Of a stretch of 64,000 nt of DNA, positions 26,301-39,110 are shown piece after piece. The translations under genes and the position numbers were made by a program. The stretch's first letter is position 1; each line of letters begins with the position of its first letter. The stretch is taken from positions 107,180-171,179 of the forward strand of contig JTDE01000139.1 of NCBI GenBank assembly GCA_014338405.1, read 5' to 3'. The stretch is from Paragonimus skrjabini miyazakii (Eukaryota > Platyhelminthes > Trematoda > Plagiorchiida > Troglotrematidae). The notes beneath the pieces are model-generated. The model saw only the letters and a list, made by a program, of their open reading frames with translations, was not told the DNA's origin and made no database searches.

Positions 26301-29300
26301 AGCGATTTCTCAACAGTTATCTTTTTTTTTAGGTGAAACATTGTAACTGGGTTAAAAACGATATGCTAAGCTTGGCAATTCTAGATTTTCCTTCTGGTGA
26401 ATCAGTTTTTCCCAAGTTTCCTGTTAATTCGGTCGTAAATTATTCATATTTCGGTTGAATCAGAAACAGTGCCAGAGGGCACATAATCCTAACCGCTGGT
26501 GCTTCCTGATCCATGAAACGTTGAAGTATTGTTTGTAAAGATTCAATTTGCTTCAACTCAGTGTGTCTACGTACCTCTTTGTATCTGATAATCCAGGATG
26601 TTTTTGTATTCACTGATGAGCGAGTGGCTTATTAATAGAAAGCTTTCGAAACTGTTCGACTAAATGTAGCAAAATTAACCTAATGATAAATACTATTAAC
26701 TGATCATAAATTGATCTACATCTGCTTCTGATACCTTAAATCAATAAATGCACCAGTTATGTCTACAGTTGGATGATTTTGCCGTCTGCTGGAAGACTGT
26801 TACGTTATAATTCGAATATAATTTAGTGTGGTGTAAAACATTTCAGTTCTGTGTTAACTGAACATCACTCAAAATTTAGTCCCTTCTGAAGAGAACCAAT
26901 ATAATTGAGTTTTGCTCTTGTCAAAACGTTTTACGGGAAAGTCTCAGTCAGTTCGAGGGTTATGTGTTGTATTTAACAAGACACCTACTGTGTCTCTTCT
27001 CGAGAAGATCAAACAATCATAGCCTTACTCACCAGTCGGTATGGCTGGGCGTTTACGCTCAATAATCCCGTTGTACATATTTTGAGATTAATGACGCGGT
27101 TGTGAACAAGATCATCTCATGAATGGGTGGATGAAGTTTCAATCTCGGTTAAAACATGGATACACAACATCAACGAATTCTAACGAGAGCGAAACTGGAA
27201 TATAGTGTTTGGAGATTGGCGAAAGCAAATATCTGTGGGATTACGACAGATGCGATCGATATTGGGTGATTTTCAATTTATATTCAACTGATTCACCGAA
27301 GTTGAGACCAGGTCACCTGGTCACTTATCAGTGAATATCTTGAATTCTTTTGCCCGTGCTTACTCTCTTTTTATAAGTCACCTCTGCCAGTTCACGTCCT
27401 CAATTTTACTTTTAAGTGTGCGGATACTTTGGTGTTAAACGTCAGACACCCCACTCAATCTACAGTTTATTTGAATCATCAACTTGGTAAATGTCCAGCA
27501 TTTTACCTGTTTTCAAATACTTGGAGATGATGACCTTTCGTTTTTGCCCAAGAAAAAAATACCTATGAGCCATATCCTTATAGATCTCCACCTTTTCATG
27601 CATAAACTGAATCTCGTTTTTTTCTCGTTTCGAAGTATAAAAATTATTTTGGGTAACAACATGACTTGGTTGTTTTAGGTTATTTATGTATCAAGGGAAG
27701 TTTTATGTTTTTCCGCGGTTGAAATCTGTGCATTTCACGTCAGTCGATTTCTCCATACTCGTTCACTTCCGTTTTTGATACAGTGTTCATCAGTTATATT
27801 TTCTCGTCTTTGTCAAAGATGTCTGAAAGTTTTTTTAATCCCAAAGTAACCTTTAGCTCTGTCCCTCGTAAATATTTCGTTAGTCTGGTCGTTTTATATA
27901 GTTTCACAATGACTAAAAATTGTGCAGTGAAACTCTGGCGTGGTTGATATACTTTATTCGGACCGTTATATGTAGTTTTTTAGCTATTCTACTAGATCTC
28001 AATAGAAACAGTTATTCGTATACACCTAGTTTTACCGTCTTTCCATTGGCGCTTATTCGTCTCGACATTGATATAATTTCAGTCATTTCACCCTTGAATA
28101 GAATGCAAAGTTGAACCAACAGTCCTTTACAATCAATATTGATTGTGTACATTGATTGACATTTCCACTTAGTTTATACGGAAGATTACTGTTATTATTA
28201 TTAGACTTGGGTTACATTAGTTATTTATCCCTTCATTTTTTGCCAATGCAAGGATGAATTAGGCTACAACTAATGTCCTTGGACGCATACGGTATATTGC
28301 CCAATTGATTTGAATTTTTCGGCCAATCTATTAAGCTAGGCTGCTTTTATTGACAATCTCAGGTATTATTCTGAGAATTTCTTTCATTATGTGATGGGCG
28401 TTCACGATATTCATTATAGTGAGACAAATATATGCATGTAGATATGTTTATTTCAACAACTGAACCGCTTAAGCATAGCTGACATGAATGTCATAGCGAT
28501 TACTTTGGAGACAATTATATGAGACTGAGAATGAATGGATGTGATAATTATGAAGACTCACAACAAGAAGTTTTATTGTTTCTAACAGTGTTACCTTTCA
28601 AAAGTGCACGACTTTCCCAGGGTTCCAGTCTGGAAGCCAAAAAGACAGAACTGTAGGTTTTATCGTCAAAAATTCATGTCCCCACCTAACTCATTTGCTG
28701 GCGGACATAAACACGATTGCAGCCCAGTTCATCACATATAAACTCATAACACATGTCAAAAGGTGACCTGGGAGGAGTTGGAACTGACTTAGTCAAGAAG
28801 TCTATGAACTGGGATCGGAAAACTGAATGTCTGATTGAATCTCTGCGATCTCAGTAAATTCCGTTGTTATTGCGACTGCGATGTTCTCATCATAAACTGA
28901 TAACAACCCACAGAAACCGGTGTGAGCAGATGGAAATAACGGTGGTTATTAGTGAACAGATTCAGTACACCTTGATGTTGTCGAATGGATCATTCTCAGT
29001 GAGCCTTCAAAAAACAACCCTTAGTAAAAGTTGGGTTCCAGTTGGAAGTCTGTAGTCAAACTTTACAGAAGATTATATCATTTGCTACGCTTTCGCATTA
29101 ATGATGCAGCGCAAACTAAATACACGGATCACTCGGTGTCAATATATTTTTTCCAGATTTTACTCCCACCTAACTAACCGTAACTTCTCATTCAAGCATC
29201 AAAGTACATTTCATACTTATCAAAGACTTACTTAATTTGATTATTTTTTCCTATCAGCATAATTGCATACAGCAATAAATCAATGTCTTACATTCATACC

Positions 29301-29640
29301 TAATCGACATGCAACCACAGAGGGCAGTAATAACCCTAATCTGAAGACATGTGAAAAGAAAGGAACTAATCTACGTATTAACGACACATGTCTAAATTCA
29401 ACCATTTACCATCAAGGTATTCACACCTGGTGAGCAGAAACTTGAATAATACGATTAAAACTTATCCACCATTGTTTTTTCGTAGCATAGACCGTCCACT
29501 CATTCCATTCCGGTTTGCGCCTCCCAGTGATCTAGTAAAACAAACTGAACGGTGTGACGATCATACCGACAGAGTTACTCCTACCCGGCAGGTCAATAGG
29601 TGAGGGCTAACCGTACCACATTCTTCTGGCACTCCAGGTT
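23351..29640. other. Intron sequence, nothing recognised
   Basis: About 6.3 kb of AT-rich intron with only short unsupported frames. A weak similarity between about 28590-28640 and 29000-29050 (GGGTTCCAGT(C)TGGAAG) could be a short repeat but is too brief to call. Confidence 0.5.
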
Positions 29641-30310
29641 GGGGATTGGAAGAAGGTTGGCACCTTTTCTTGGGAAAAGTACCAGTTCTGGTACATTGCC
29701 ACCTACCCGTTGCCCTACTGTACGGGTTCATGAACCAAGGACTTTGTTTGAGAATCTTAATCGTTCTCCTGTCTAGGTCTGGGGTTTCTGGATGTGTTTT
29801 AACTCACATACAACCACGTATAGTCACAACGCCAACAATTGCATACTACATCGGGCGTTTTGCAGTATAAACGCGGTAGCCATGTCTGATACATTCAACA
29901 AGGTGAATAAACGAAACTATGCTACTGCTGATTCCTTCCATACTGTTCTATCAAATTTAGCTAATAAGACTCTCCTGAAATTCATTTCTAGTGACTACTG
30001 TGCAGGTCTTGCAACAGTTGTAGCTAATCATAGTAACTCTCTGCCGGTAAGTCACATCTCTCACCACTCAACCTCCGGTCTCCCTCCTTCCTTGCTCAGA
30101 TTTAGAAAGCGAATTAATATAGATGTTTTCAACGTTCGCAATTTGAAACAGATAGGTCAACAGGCCGTCCTCGTACGAACGTTAAACTCGTTAAATATCG
30201 ATGTCTGTTGTGTTTCAGAGACTAGAATCCAGGACAGTAGTCAGCGTATTGAACTAAAGAATCCTGCACTCTCTACCTGTTGTCTGGCCGAGTTTTCTGC
30301 GAAGTAAGTG
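29640..30310 (+). mobile_element. Non-LTR retrotransposon 5' fragment: N-terminus and start of the APE endonuclease
   Basis: An open frame from 29792 to 30307 (171 codons, a likely start being ATG at 29882) ends in a stop inside the element. Its C-terminal third reads INIDVFNVRNLKQIGQQAVL, then RTLNSLNIDVCCVSETRIQD. This is the opening of an apurinic/apyrimidinic-type endonuclease of the non-LTR family in copies 1 and 2; the Glu of SETR is the expected catalytic position. Downstream of 30310 no further endonuclease or RT sequence could be read, so the copy is broken. Because most such elements are 5'-truncated, a copy retaining the 5' part is uncommon. The upstream 150 bases may be its leader. 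It lies in the same orientation as the host gene. Confidence 0.78.
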
Positions 30311-31499
30311 CATTAACTGTTGCGTAGTGGTCAAAGCCTTAAAGGAGCTGTCCTGCTGATGACGACTTACTCTCACTAATAGTTCAGTTGTTTGTGTCCA
30401 GGGTGTAGACACCTTTATTTTGAATGAATGCATGAATACGGTCTGTTCGTTTTGTTCCGAAACAATGTTACATTGTCTCATTAAGTTTTGTATAAAGATA
30501 GCTCAAAAATTAACATGAATACTGTGCAACTCTTCTTTTAGGCAGGCAAGCAGAGAACTTTAACAATTAGTATATCCTTTGAAATAGTTGACCGTACAGG
30601 CCCTCAGTAAAGAATTTTCATATATGCTCAAAATATTATTGCATTGATTTATAAATTAACGAGAAAGGGTAACAGTCAAGTGTTTCTGTATTTATGTTCT
30701 GAAGTGTTGTGCATACATGCATTAAATTTGATTGATTTTTCATTCGATTCGTTTACTTCCTCGCTGTTTCGATTGCCACATCCAATATCAACATAAACCT
30801 AAAGAGGGAAGTATCTATCCCACACTCGACATATAAAAAGGTCTCACAAAATGATGAAATAAGTCCGAACCCTCTATGTGGGTACAAAAGACATGTGACT
30901 ATTCAAGCCGAGACCACACGTTTTACAATACGGTGTTCTTAAAACCAGTAAATATGGATATTCTACTGCTATAAAAATTGTTCTGTATGTTTTGTATGTA
31001 TCGACACAGCTACTGGACAAAAAATCACCTGTGTATTTTCTTCGGAAGTAACTACCCTCACTCATACTTTGGAGTATGACATTTCTCAACAGCGAATAAT
31101 TTGCAAAAGTTGAACCAATTGGAGCTAATTTTCATGTTACTTTGTTTTCTTATCGAAACTTATTCGAAATTTACGTCTAGATAAAAATCATCTTAGTGAT
31201 AGTTACGCCTGTATTTACACTGAGCACAAAAACTTGTAGATAGTCTCGTATGGTCATTTTTTCTGGCTCATAATCATTTTAAGCCTTCAGCCTTATCTCT
31301 GTATACAATGACTTGGGTCTCTATTGGTCCTCAAAATGATCTACAAAATTGCGGTGTATTAATTAAGCACGAATGTATGGTAAGTAAAAAGAAAAGAATA
31401 AACATACAAATGCATTTTAGGTCTACGAGAATGAGGAATTAACGGGTTTTCGGATGTAACCTCACCATCAACTACGACACTTTTCGTGTGAATGTTCAC
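30311..31499. other. Intron sequence, nothing recognised
   Basis: Possibly the decayed continuation of the preceding retrotransposon for the first few hundred bases, but no motif could be read. Confidence 0.4.
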
Positions 31500-31860
31500 A
31501 AACACTACAATCAGATAAACGACAAACTAGTCTTACACAGATGAAGGGTCAAAGCGATCAATGTCCGTGACCACATCATCGCCTGGTCCCCTTGCAGCTT
31601 CTTCCAATCATCGATAACAATGGCGAACATTGCGTACTGAGGCTGACGCTCTGTTGGCTCAGGGAGTACGTATTCCACACTAGCGAAGACTGTGTATTTT
31701 CATTATCTCGGTTACCGGTCGCAAACCTGCACGTTTCGCAAATAGGCGTCGATAGACTTTTGCAATGTTCACATAGTCAGCCCATTTACCATTGGCCAAA
31801 GGGCAGAAATAACTGTGGTTAACTATTAAGGGGATAGATGCCTCTTCAGAAGAGCCCTTC
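31500..31860 (-). mobile_element. Possible 3' coding fragment of a non-LTR retrotransposon
   Basis: The minus strand reads VIDDWKKLQGDQAMMWS near 31620-31570, which resembles the GWKxRRGGQxMTW motif near the C-terminus of the same retrotransposon family. About 120-220 bases upstream on that strand, a VYRRLFAK block could correspond to the YRALFA block. Similarity is short and frames are interrupted, so this is a tentative call. Confidence 0.35.
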
Positions 31861-32672
31861 GAGTGTCCTGATCTACACTGTAAAAGTTGAATCACGTACG
31901 CGTTGAACACACTGCATTCACTTACCTGATAGATGATTTTGTGGGGACACAAGTGACAAATTAGTGAATGAATTGCGTTCTTTTCCTAACCTTCTGAACA
32001 GCCTTTTCAGCAATTTCATGACTTCATGTGATTACACTACCCAGGTGGTCATTATTTAGTGTGTCCAAACTGAAAAACACTTCAATCTGAATTGTTTCAA
32101 TGGATTTACTATTATTCGTTAGCGCCTTTCTGGTGTAACTTATCGGTACCCGAACTGAGTGTACAGGTAGTCTGGTTCTCGGAAACACCTCGACGTTTCA
32201 CCTTACTCAGACACATTCAATCAGCCATTGTTCCTCCCGTCTGTCGAAGTGTCCTTGTCGCCTATTTTTCTTTTTGTGGTTCCAGGTATTCCCTACCAAT
32301 CTGCTTTCCTTTAACTTTAACTGACCAACGATCCTCACTCCCACCCTTGTTGACGAAAGTGTAGTAATTTTTTTCTTGAGCAATGAAACATCGAACCACA
32401 TGTGCATAAGACTCCTGTGTTTCATAAATTCCCGACCCTTTCTAAGAGTTCTATGTATTGACGATGTCACCGACAATTTTCCTCCTAGTTCATTGACAGG
32501 AAAATGTAGTTATAGAGAAAACTTGTGAGACAAGCTACAAACTCAACGGAGTCATTGTTAACAAGTAGCACTGAGAGCGGACGCTAGTCTTCACATCATT
32601 GGTTAGATCTGCATCGGTTGTTGAACGAATGTTTGTGTATGGCTAGAGCGAGGTTATTGTTTATAACAGGTT

Positions 32673-33070
32673 TCATAATTTAGATGAGACCCAATTGTAA
32701 ATAATCAGAGTTTCCCTTTGGATTCGAACCAGCTGCAGAAGCATGTCCAAACGCGGCGGTCCCTTTACCAACTGAGTTTAGAAAGCACGCCGAGGATTAG
32801 AAATTTTACAGATGGACTCATTTACCCACGCAATCCATTGCATCATATGAAATCCATTATAAGCAATGCGGCAGATTTCGTAATTTGGATGAGCCCAGTT
32901 GCGTGATCCTTTGAGAAATCGTGCTCGGGCAGTCAGTTTACTGGATCATCTGGCGGATTCTACGCGACAGAGTAATATAGGCGGGTAAATGAGTCCGAAC
33001 ATTTCTGAGCCTCTGGCTTAGTCTCGTAGCTCAGGTTGTGAAGTGGCTATGCTTGGCCAATGACGGCAGT
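32673..33070. repeat. Diverged copy of the tRNA-like foldback repeat
   Basis: It begins AATTTAGATGAGACCCAA, then carries GGATTCGAACCAGC (a B-box read on the minus strand) and ACGCGGCGGTCCCTTTACCA, matching the left arm of the 41.7 kb element. The centre (CTGGATCATCTGGCGGATTC, then GAGTCCGAACATTTC) also matches, and the right arm starts TCTCGTAGCTCAGG before the similarity fades. Additional sequence of about 80 bases (around 32800-32890) sits between left arm and centre. Boundaries are approximate. Confidence 0.75.
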
Positions 33071-33381
33071 CATTGCAAATGCTGAAGATCTTTCCGGCGC
33101 AAAAACTGGTTACGATCACGTGATCGGATATTCTCAAACACCGGCTTATTGTCTGCGTTGTTACAAATTCGCCATTCACAAAGATATTGTCCGTAGAGAC
33201 CGTTAGGGATTTCGATGTTCACTCCACATAACCAGATTGTGTATTCGAATTACAGAAATCGGACTCAATGTAGCTTGTTTAGTGGAATACACCCAACGGC
33301 CGTTTCACGTTTAACGGTGGTAGCTATTAGTTCTTCTTTGTTTGAACTGCTGTCAGATATACTCATGAACAAACTAAAATT

Positions 33382-33481
33382 NNNNNNNNNNNNNNNNNNN
33401 NNNNNNNNNNNNNNNNNNNNNNNNNNNNNNNNNNNNNNNNNNNNNNNNNNNNNNNNNNNNNNNNNNNNNNNNNNNNNNNNN
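33382..33481. other. Assembly gap (100 N)
   Basis: Exactly 100 N, a common placeholder length for a gap of unknown size. The true length of the A-B intron is therefore uncertain. Confidence 0.98.
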
Positions 33482-34888
33482 AGCCAACAAATGCACCTCA
33501 GTTTTCACTCCAACCTGCGACTCATTCCTTCGCACTTTCGAATAGAAATTGAACAATACACTATAGTTTTTAGCCATCGAACTGACCGGACCTCTTGACG
33601 ATACAACGAGTAATTCGGTATATCGTACATCGACATGAATAGGTCAATACACCAAATTCAGCAATATTGTACCAATCAAACAGAAATTAAATCTAGCTTA
33701 AGACCTGAAGGTAGAAATATTGCGCACGGAGGACTCAACTCAGCAACGATTGAAAACGGTTGATAATCTGTAGAGGAAAATGTGGTCATCCGGATTAATT
33801 CAGTAGTGTGAAGATGACAACCGCATTTTCAAACGGAATGCTCAGTGCTGAAAAGAAAAGTGTTTGAAAAATTTCCATCTAAAGTGAATTTTGTAACAGA
33901 TAAGTTTAACTTTTACACCTACCGGCCTCTTTCAAGAACCCCTCTAGCTGCAACCGTACAATGTTTGTTCACCACAATTTCTATGAAATATTGAACTTGA
34001 AATGTAGGCTATCAGTCGAAGGCCGCACAATGTTCGTGCGTTCGTTTTCGTGATTCCACTGTGCAGAAGATAGTGTTGCTCGTACATTTAGACGCTTTTG
34101 TTTGGATGGGAAACGGTTGCCAAATATCAAGTACTTCCACCTTTATCATACATTCCATTGAGCCCAACCGTCACGTAGATGTCACCACATCATTTCAAGT
34201 TGCCCATAGAGTCGCTATTATCTAAACTAATAGAATCCAGTGAATCGATTGTAATCAGACTATCCACGCTTACCCAGTGTTCTCGAAGAAAATTTCTCCA
34301 ATTCTTGTAATGGCCGTGACCACTGATCAAACAAAGGCACAGTAGCCGTACATTTAACTATGATCGCGTGATGTAACATTTATTGAACAGCCAGTGTATG
34401 TCTAACAAACTGTGTGAAGATTAACGTTCGTTTTTAATATCCCTGCCTAACAATGACTTCGCTGATTATACGGTGTGTCTCACAGGTTTTCATGAAACAT
34501 CTGTAATTGTATTGTCTTGCATAAGAATTACCAAAGACACTTGTTAGTCACATCACTGCTTCCCTTCAATTGGTATTATTCCAAATTCTCTATATATTAA
34601 CTTTTCACAGCCACTGATCTCATTTGTTTGCGTTTCCCAACGATGTGTTGCAAGGAAATTATCATGCAATGTCGTCAATGACTTTCACATTTTCGTACTC
34701 AGTTTACTCATAGGGTCGTCCCTTCTATGCCATATTTAATCTGACAGTACCAAACGTGTCATTTTTTATGGGTTTTTATGGTCTTATAATGTGAAACATG
34801 TTTTCAACATGCTTGGCAGTATATACTTTGTGTACGTATTGTTATTTACACAATTGTGACAGATGTCCTTTTATTTCATTTTCCTTAG
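33482..34888. other. End of the A-B intron
   Basis: No repeat or gene recognised. It ends in a pyrimidine-rich acceptor tract TTTCATTTTCCTTAG directly before exon B. Confidence 0.55.
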
Positions 34889-35273
34889 TGGAACATACGA
34901 AATTTTTGTGAATAATGAACATGCAGGCAGTTACAATGGTACTGGCTCATTTGGCGAACTGGCACTGATGTACAATACACCGCGAGCGGCCACAATCATA
35001 TGTCGACAAGATGGTGTTCTATGGACTGTAGATCGTTCCACATTCCGACGAATTGTACTGCAACAGGCGTTCCGCAAAAGACAGATGTACGAAACCTGGC
35101 TTGCCTCGGTCCCTCTTCTAAGTAACCTGAGCGCGTATGAACGGACTAATCTGGCAGATGCACTGGTCAGCGAGACATACAAGGACGAGTCATGGATTAT
35201 TCGTCAGGGTGAGCAAGGCGAGCAGATGTACTTTATTGAAGAAGGCATAGTGCAAATTTCAGCTAAAAACGCG
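34889..35273 (+). CDS. PRKAR2: PKA regulatory subunit type II, exon B (most of CNB-A and the first half of CNB-B)
   Basis: This 385 nt exon carries one base of a split codon and 128 complete codons. It contains the cAMP phosphate-binding cassette of domain A, FGELALMYNTPRAATI, with the ribose-contacting Glu at 34956-34958 and the phosphate-contacting Arg at 34983-34985. The MYNTPRAATI form matches type II regulatory subunits; type I usually has IYGTPRAATV. It then has the inter-domain segment (FRKRQMYETWLASVPLLSNL) and the start of domain B (YKDESWIIRQGEQGEQMYFI). The acceptor is CATTTTCCTTAG and the donor is GTAAGTT after GCG, leaving phase 0. The exon is the most diagnostic part of the gene. 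The split codon with exon A gives Ser where mammalian RII has Arg (VIE-S-GTYEI against VIERGTY). Confidence 0.96.
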
Positions 35274-38200
35274 GTAAGTTAACCAAGCTGTTCAAGTTAT
35301 TAGAACTGATTTTCTTTTGTATCGATTCATCATGATGAAATGAGCATTGCTTTGGATTTCATTAAAAAGGGGAGTACTTATTCAACCCATACCATGTTTG
35401 GTTGGATACCGAAAACAACTACGATCACGGCAGCATATTGAATTGTTACACTACTGCCAAATCGCGTGCTGTGAAGTTTTACTCGAGGTCGTAATGTTGT
35501 AATTCTACTTGGATCTGTGACGAAACTTACGGTGTTCTGTATCGCCTTGGTGTTGTATGTCATCATCTTTGAGAGTATGAGTTCACCAGTCACTTAGCAC
35601 TCTTAAAAAATTATGCTGCAACGAACATTCCAAGCCAACTCAAACACACTGTTAGACAACCAACCTACAAGGACAATTAGCAGATACCAGACAGTTGTTC
35701 ACCACTTCAAAATATTCCTATCTAATATTCTTTGCATGTTACTAATAATCTACATGAATTGATCCAACTGGATCACATTTTCAAACGCGGTAAAAGTAGG
35801 GGTGGAACCTTCTGAACGTTTGTAGTCCTGCATCTAGAAAATTGCCTTAAGTACACATAAGGTCAGGCAATCGAACATATTAAGGAAAGTGACCACTACT
35901 TCGAATTTGTTCAGCATTCCCCACTTGATCAAGTTATGTTGAGACGGGTGAACAAAATCAAGCAATAACCATTATTTTCATCGTTTCAATTATGCATGCT
36001 CTGGTGATGAAGATGAAGATATATAAGCTAACATATGTTTCCGATGGTTCATCTTCACCTCAGTACAACTATTTAAGAAACTATCAAAGTTAGGTCAATA
36101 TATCAGTCGGACTTATTAAAGAGAAACTAAGTCGCTGGTCAACCATTTGGCGGAGGGTTGATTGGATCACTTGAAAGGCTTGATCAGTGTTCACTTGGCG
36201 CTCCTTATTAACAAGATTAGCGAGGATAGTACTGCCGACTTCCATGTGCCCCAGCCACCGTAGAAGCGCACAGATGAGGTTTGAACTGTTAGTCTAATTT
36301 AGTTAGAAAACTGGAGGACTGTAGATTTGGTGAATGGGATAAAGAGTCCATCTGTGACATGGATCCTGCTGACTGCCTAGTTGAATCTATCTTTCAGCCA
36401 TTCTGTTGTACTGTCAACTTTGAACGACATATTTCTTCCGACGAGGTCTTCTGGGTTACAGTTAGCCACGCCGGCGTAAAGAATCACCAGTGCTAATTAA
36501 TCGGATTATTAGTATACGTCCAGCAACCTAAGGACTGAATCATAATCATTTCTACGGTCCTACAGGACAAAGCCACGTGTTCAAGTGTATGTGACTAAAG
36601 TGCCATTTTTTGTAGCCTACTACTCTGACAGTTATTCACAGCTTGTGAGTTCAAGTCTCCGGTGTGCGTCGTGCTTTGCAACCCCAACTAAGGCTCGGCG
36701 GCTGGTCACCACTTCACTAATGGTTACGGGTAAATACTTGTAAATATCAGCATTTCGTACCATGCGTAGTGTCTACTGGCATCTTCTCAAACATTGACGA
36801 AGTCCTATTTCTGGCTGAATCACGTTTAAACCGTAGATCTATCTAATCGTCATCGTTGGCTACTTGCACTTTTGCTTTATTTGCATTGTTGATCAAGTTC
36901 GTGTTTGCTATTAAAGGTTGTATCGGTGGTGTGATCAATACGTCAGTCAGGTGTCGAAAAGTACTTTGCAGTTAGTCGGAATTGATTTTGCTTGCTGAGC
37001 CTCTCCTACCAAGCCCGTAGTTTGAAAACAGTGTTGTTACATACTGATGTACATGAGACACCGAGTGTGCCTCACATGCTGTCTAATTCCATCCGGAACT
37101 GGCGCTCTCGGACTCACAGTGGTTGACCCGTTTGTTAAACACTGCGTATCAAACCGTGCACATTTTTATACAAGAAATTGTGACTGAATTAACTAACATG
37201 AAAAACAAAGGACACAGTTTGTGAGGACCGCTTGTTTCGCTTATACCGAGCTATGTTCAGTTATTCAGGTAACATAACTTCGACAGGGTAAATTAATCCA
37301 GAACGGAAAAATTTGCCAATGTGTGTACTACTGATGACTACAGTTAGACTACCGTATACTCATTTGGACACTAAGACACAATATTGCTTTCTTTAAACAA
37401 TTGGCTACTCTCTGAATGTTACCAATATCTCAAATAAAGTACAAGCTGATTGGCCTGTCATTCGGATCACAAAGGCTTGTGGTTTCGGTTCGCCTACAAG
37501 AACTGACCATTATGTATCTGATCTCTGGATTTTTTGATCAAGGCTGGATTGAGTGTTTTCCGATAGTAAATTAGTAGATTCCATTAGTTATGTACAACTC
37601 CTTAATTCAAACAGTGACTGCTTCTAAAAAAGAAAACAGACCGTTGTTATCGTGTGGCGGTTTTTATCTCAGGAGGTAACCCTCTCCCATACCTATTTAA
37701 GTATTTTGATGTTTTCGAGGACGCAACTTCTCATATTTCTTTATTTATGCAAATGTTACTTTTAATTTTCTTATGTACCGTCAAGTATGCTGTTGCCTGA
37801 CTGTCCTACATTGACTATCTCAAAACCATTCTACTTGTCACCAACGATTTGGAGACACAATGATCTATCAAACCAACAAAACGGACTGAATTTAACTTGC
37901 TAATACAATCGCATTCGCAACCGGAATAATTTTATCTGCTGTAGATTCTTTCTCCCGGTTAGCACTAATTCTGTGTTATTCTCTTTTTACTGCTTAAACT
38001 GTCACCATGTGTGTTGTAGAAATGGTTAGACCATTACAATGAAATAGTGCAACAACCCCGGTCAAATGAGTCGATGGCCGAGCTATCTCGTCAGGTGGTG
38101 TGGTTGATTTTCTTTAATCCATATTAGGCAGTGTGAGACGAAGGCAGATCATCGTCTACTACTGTGTGATAGTATCTTTCAAAGAGATGTGTTTGTGCTC

Positions 38201-39009
38201 ATCGTGTAAGACGGACTGAAATTGAGTTACAAATTGATGTATGGCGATTTTCGGCGTAAGTAAATCTAAACTGTTTTCTGTTTGTTAACTCTGGCAGAGT
38301 TGTTTAGACTGCTATTACATAATTGTTTAGTTTACGTATCAAATGCGAACAAGAAGCCTACACATCAAAAGTAGGGACCTGACGGTATTAGTTATATTGC
38401 TTCTGTTATGCGCCTGCAGATCTGCCAGCTATATATCGCCACCCAGTTTACGAAGAACAGATACAAACAATACTTGTTTGTCTATCCCAATTTTCATGAA
38501 GTAAATTGATCACAGGAGACGTAAAAATGGAACAGTAACTACTAAGGCTGGCTAGTTGGAATGAATGTGATCATCACTTGATCGCGTTGTCCGTGAAATA
38601 GTTGCATTTAACATCGCGGAAGTAAGTTAAGTCATGTCTTAATTTCATTTATATTTTGGTTGTTTGCTTGTGCGGTGTAGGCATATTGAGAATGAACGAA
38701 TGAATTTCGATGTAAATGTATTTAAATGTTGCTACTTCTGTCCTCTGTGTTAGATCAGTCAAACATCGGTTTGAACTATTAATATACTTCTGTCTTCGAT
38801 GACCAGAATGTTGTAGAAGAATCCATGGTCATCACTCAGCACAACAACTACTTTAGTAACGAGACTGTAATAATTCATACCGTCTAGTTTCTGATCAATC
38901 TGTAAACGATTTTATTCCTACGTCTTTGAACTGGCTTCACTGGAATTTAGTGTGGTATATTAAGTCGTCCATTGTTTCCCATGGTGCCAATAAACTTTTA
39001 AGTTCTTTT
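35274..39009. other. Intron B-C, first part
   Basis: The start of an 8.8 kb intron (35274-44030). No coding sequence or known repeat was recognised. A B-box-like stretch (GTGAGTTCAAGTCTCC) near 36644 has no convincing A box and was not called as a tRNA or SINE. Confidence 0.5.
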
Positions 39010-39110
39010 ACTAATAAGTAGTTTGACAGATTGAGGATTTTAGATGAAACACAACTGTGAAAATTCAGGACTTCGGCTAGATTCGAACCAGCGACAGAAA
39101 TTGCCACGTT
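39010..39110. repeat. Half copy of the tRNA-like foldback repeat (left arm)
   Basis: It starts ACTAATAAGTAGTTTGACAG and runs through TAGATGAAACACAACTGTGA and CTTCGGCTAGATTCGAACCA, parallel to 41667 onward. It stops inside the tRNA-like module after the CAGCGACAGA stretch. Only the left arm is present. It helps define the left end of the element. Confidence 0.82.

Noticed and set aside
28590..29050. Possible direct repeats around GGGTTCCAGT(C)TGGAAG as ends of an element
   Set aside because: The similarity is under 30 bases and no element structure lies between.
33215..33598. Open frame running through the first gap
   Set aside because: Most of its middle is N and the flanks show no homology.
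36600..36720. B-box-like GTGAGTTCAAGTCTCC suggesting a tRNA or SINE
   Set aside because: No matching A box, stems or second copy were found.
38221..38260. ATTTTCGGC followed by GTAAGT, considered as the missing YFG exon of domain B
   Set aside because: An in-frame stop lies just upstream and no acceptor or conserved residues precede it; 44031-44082 fits fully instead.
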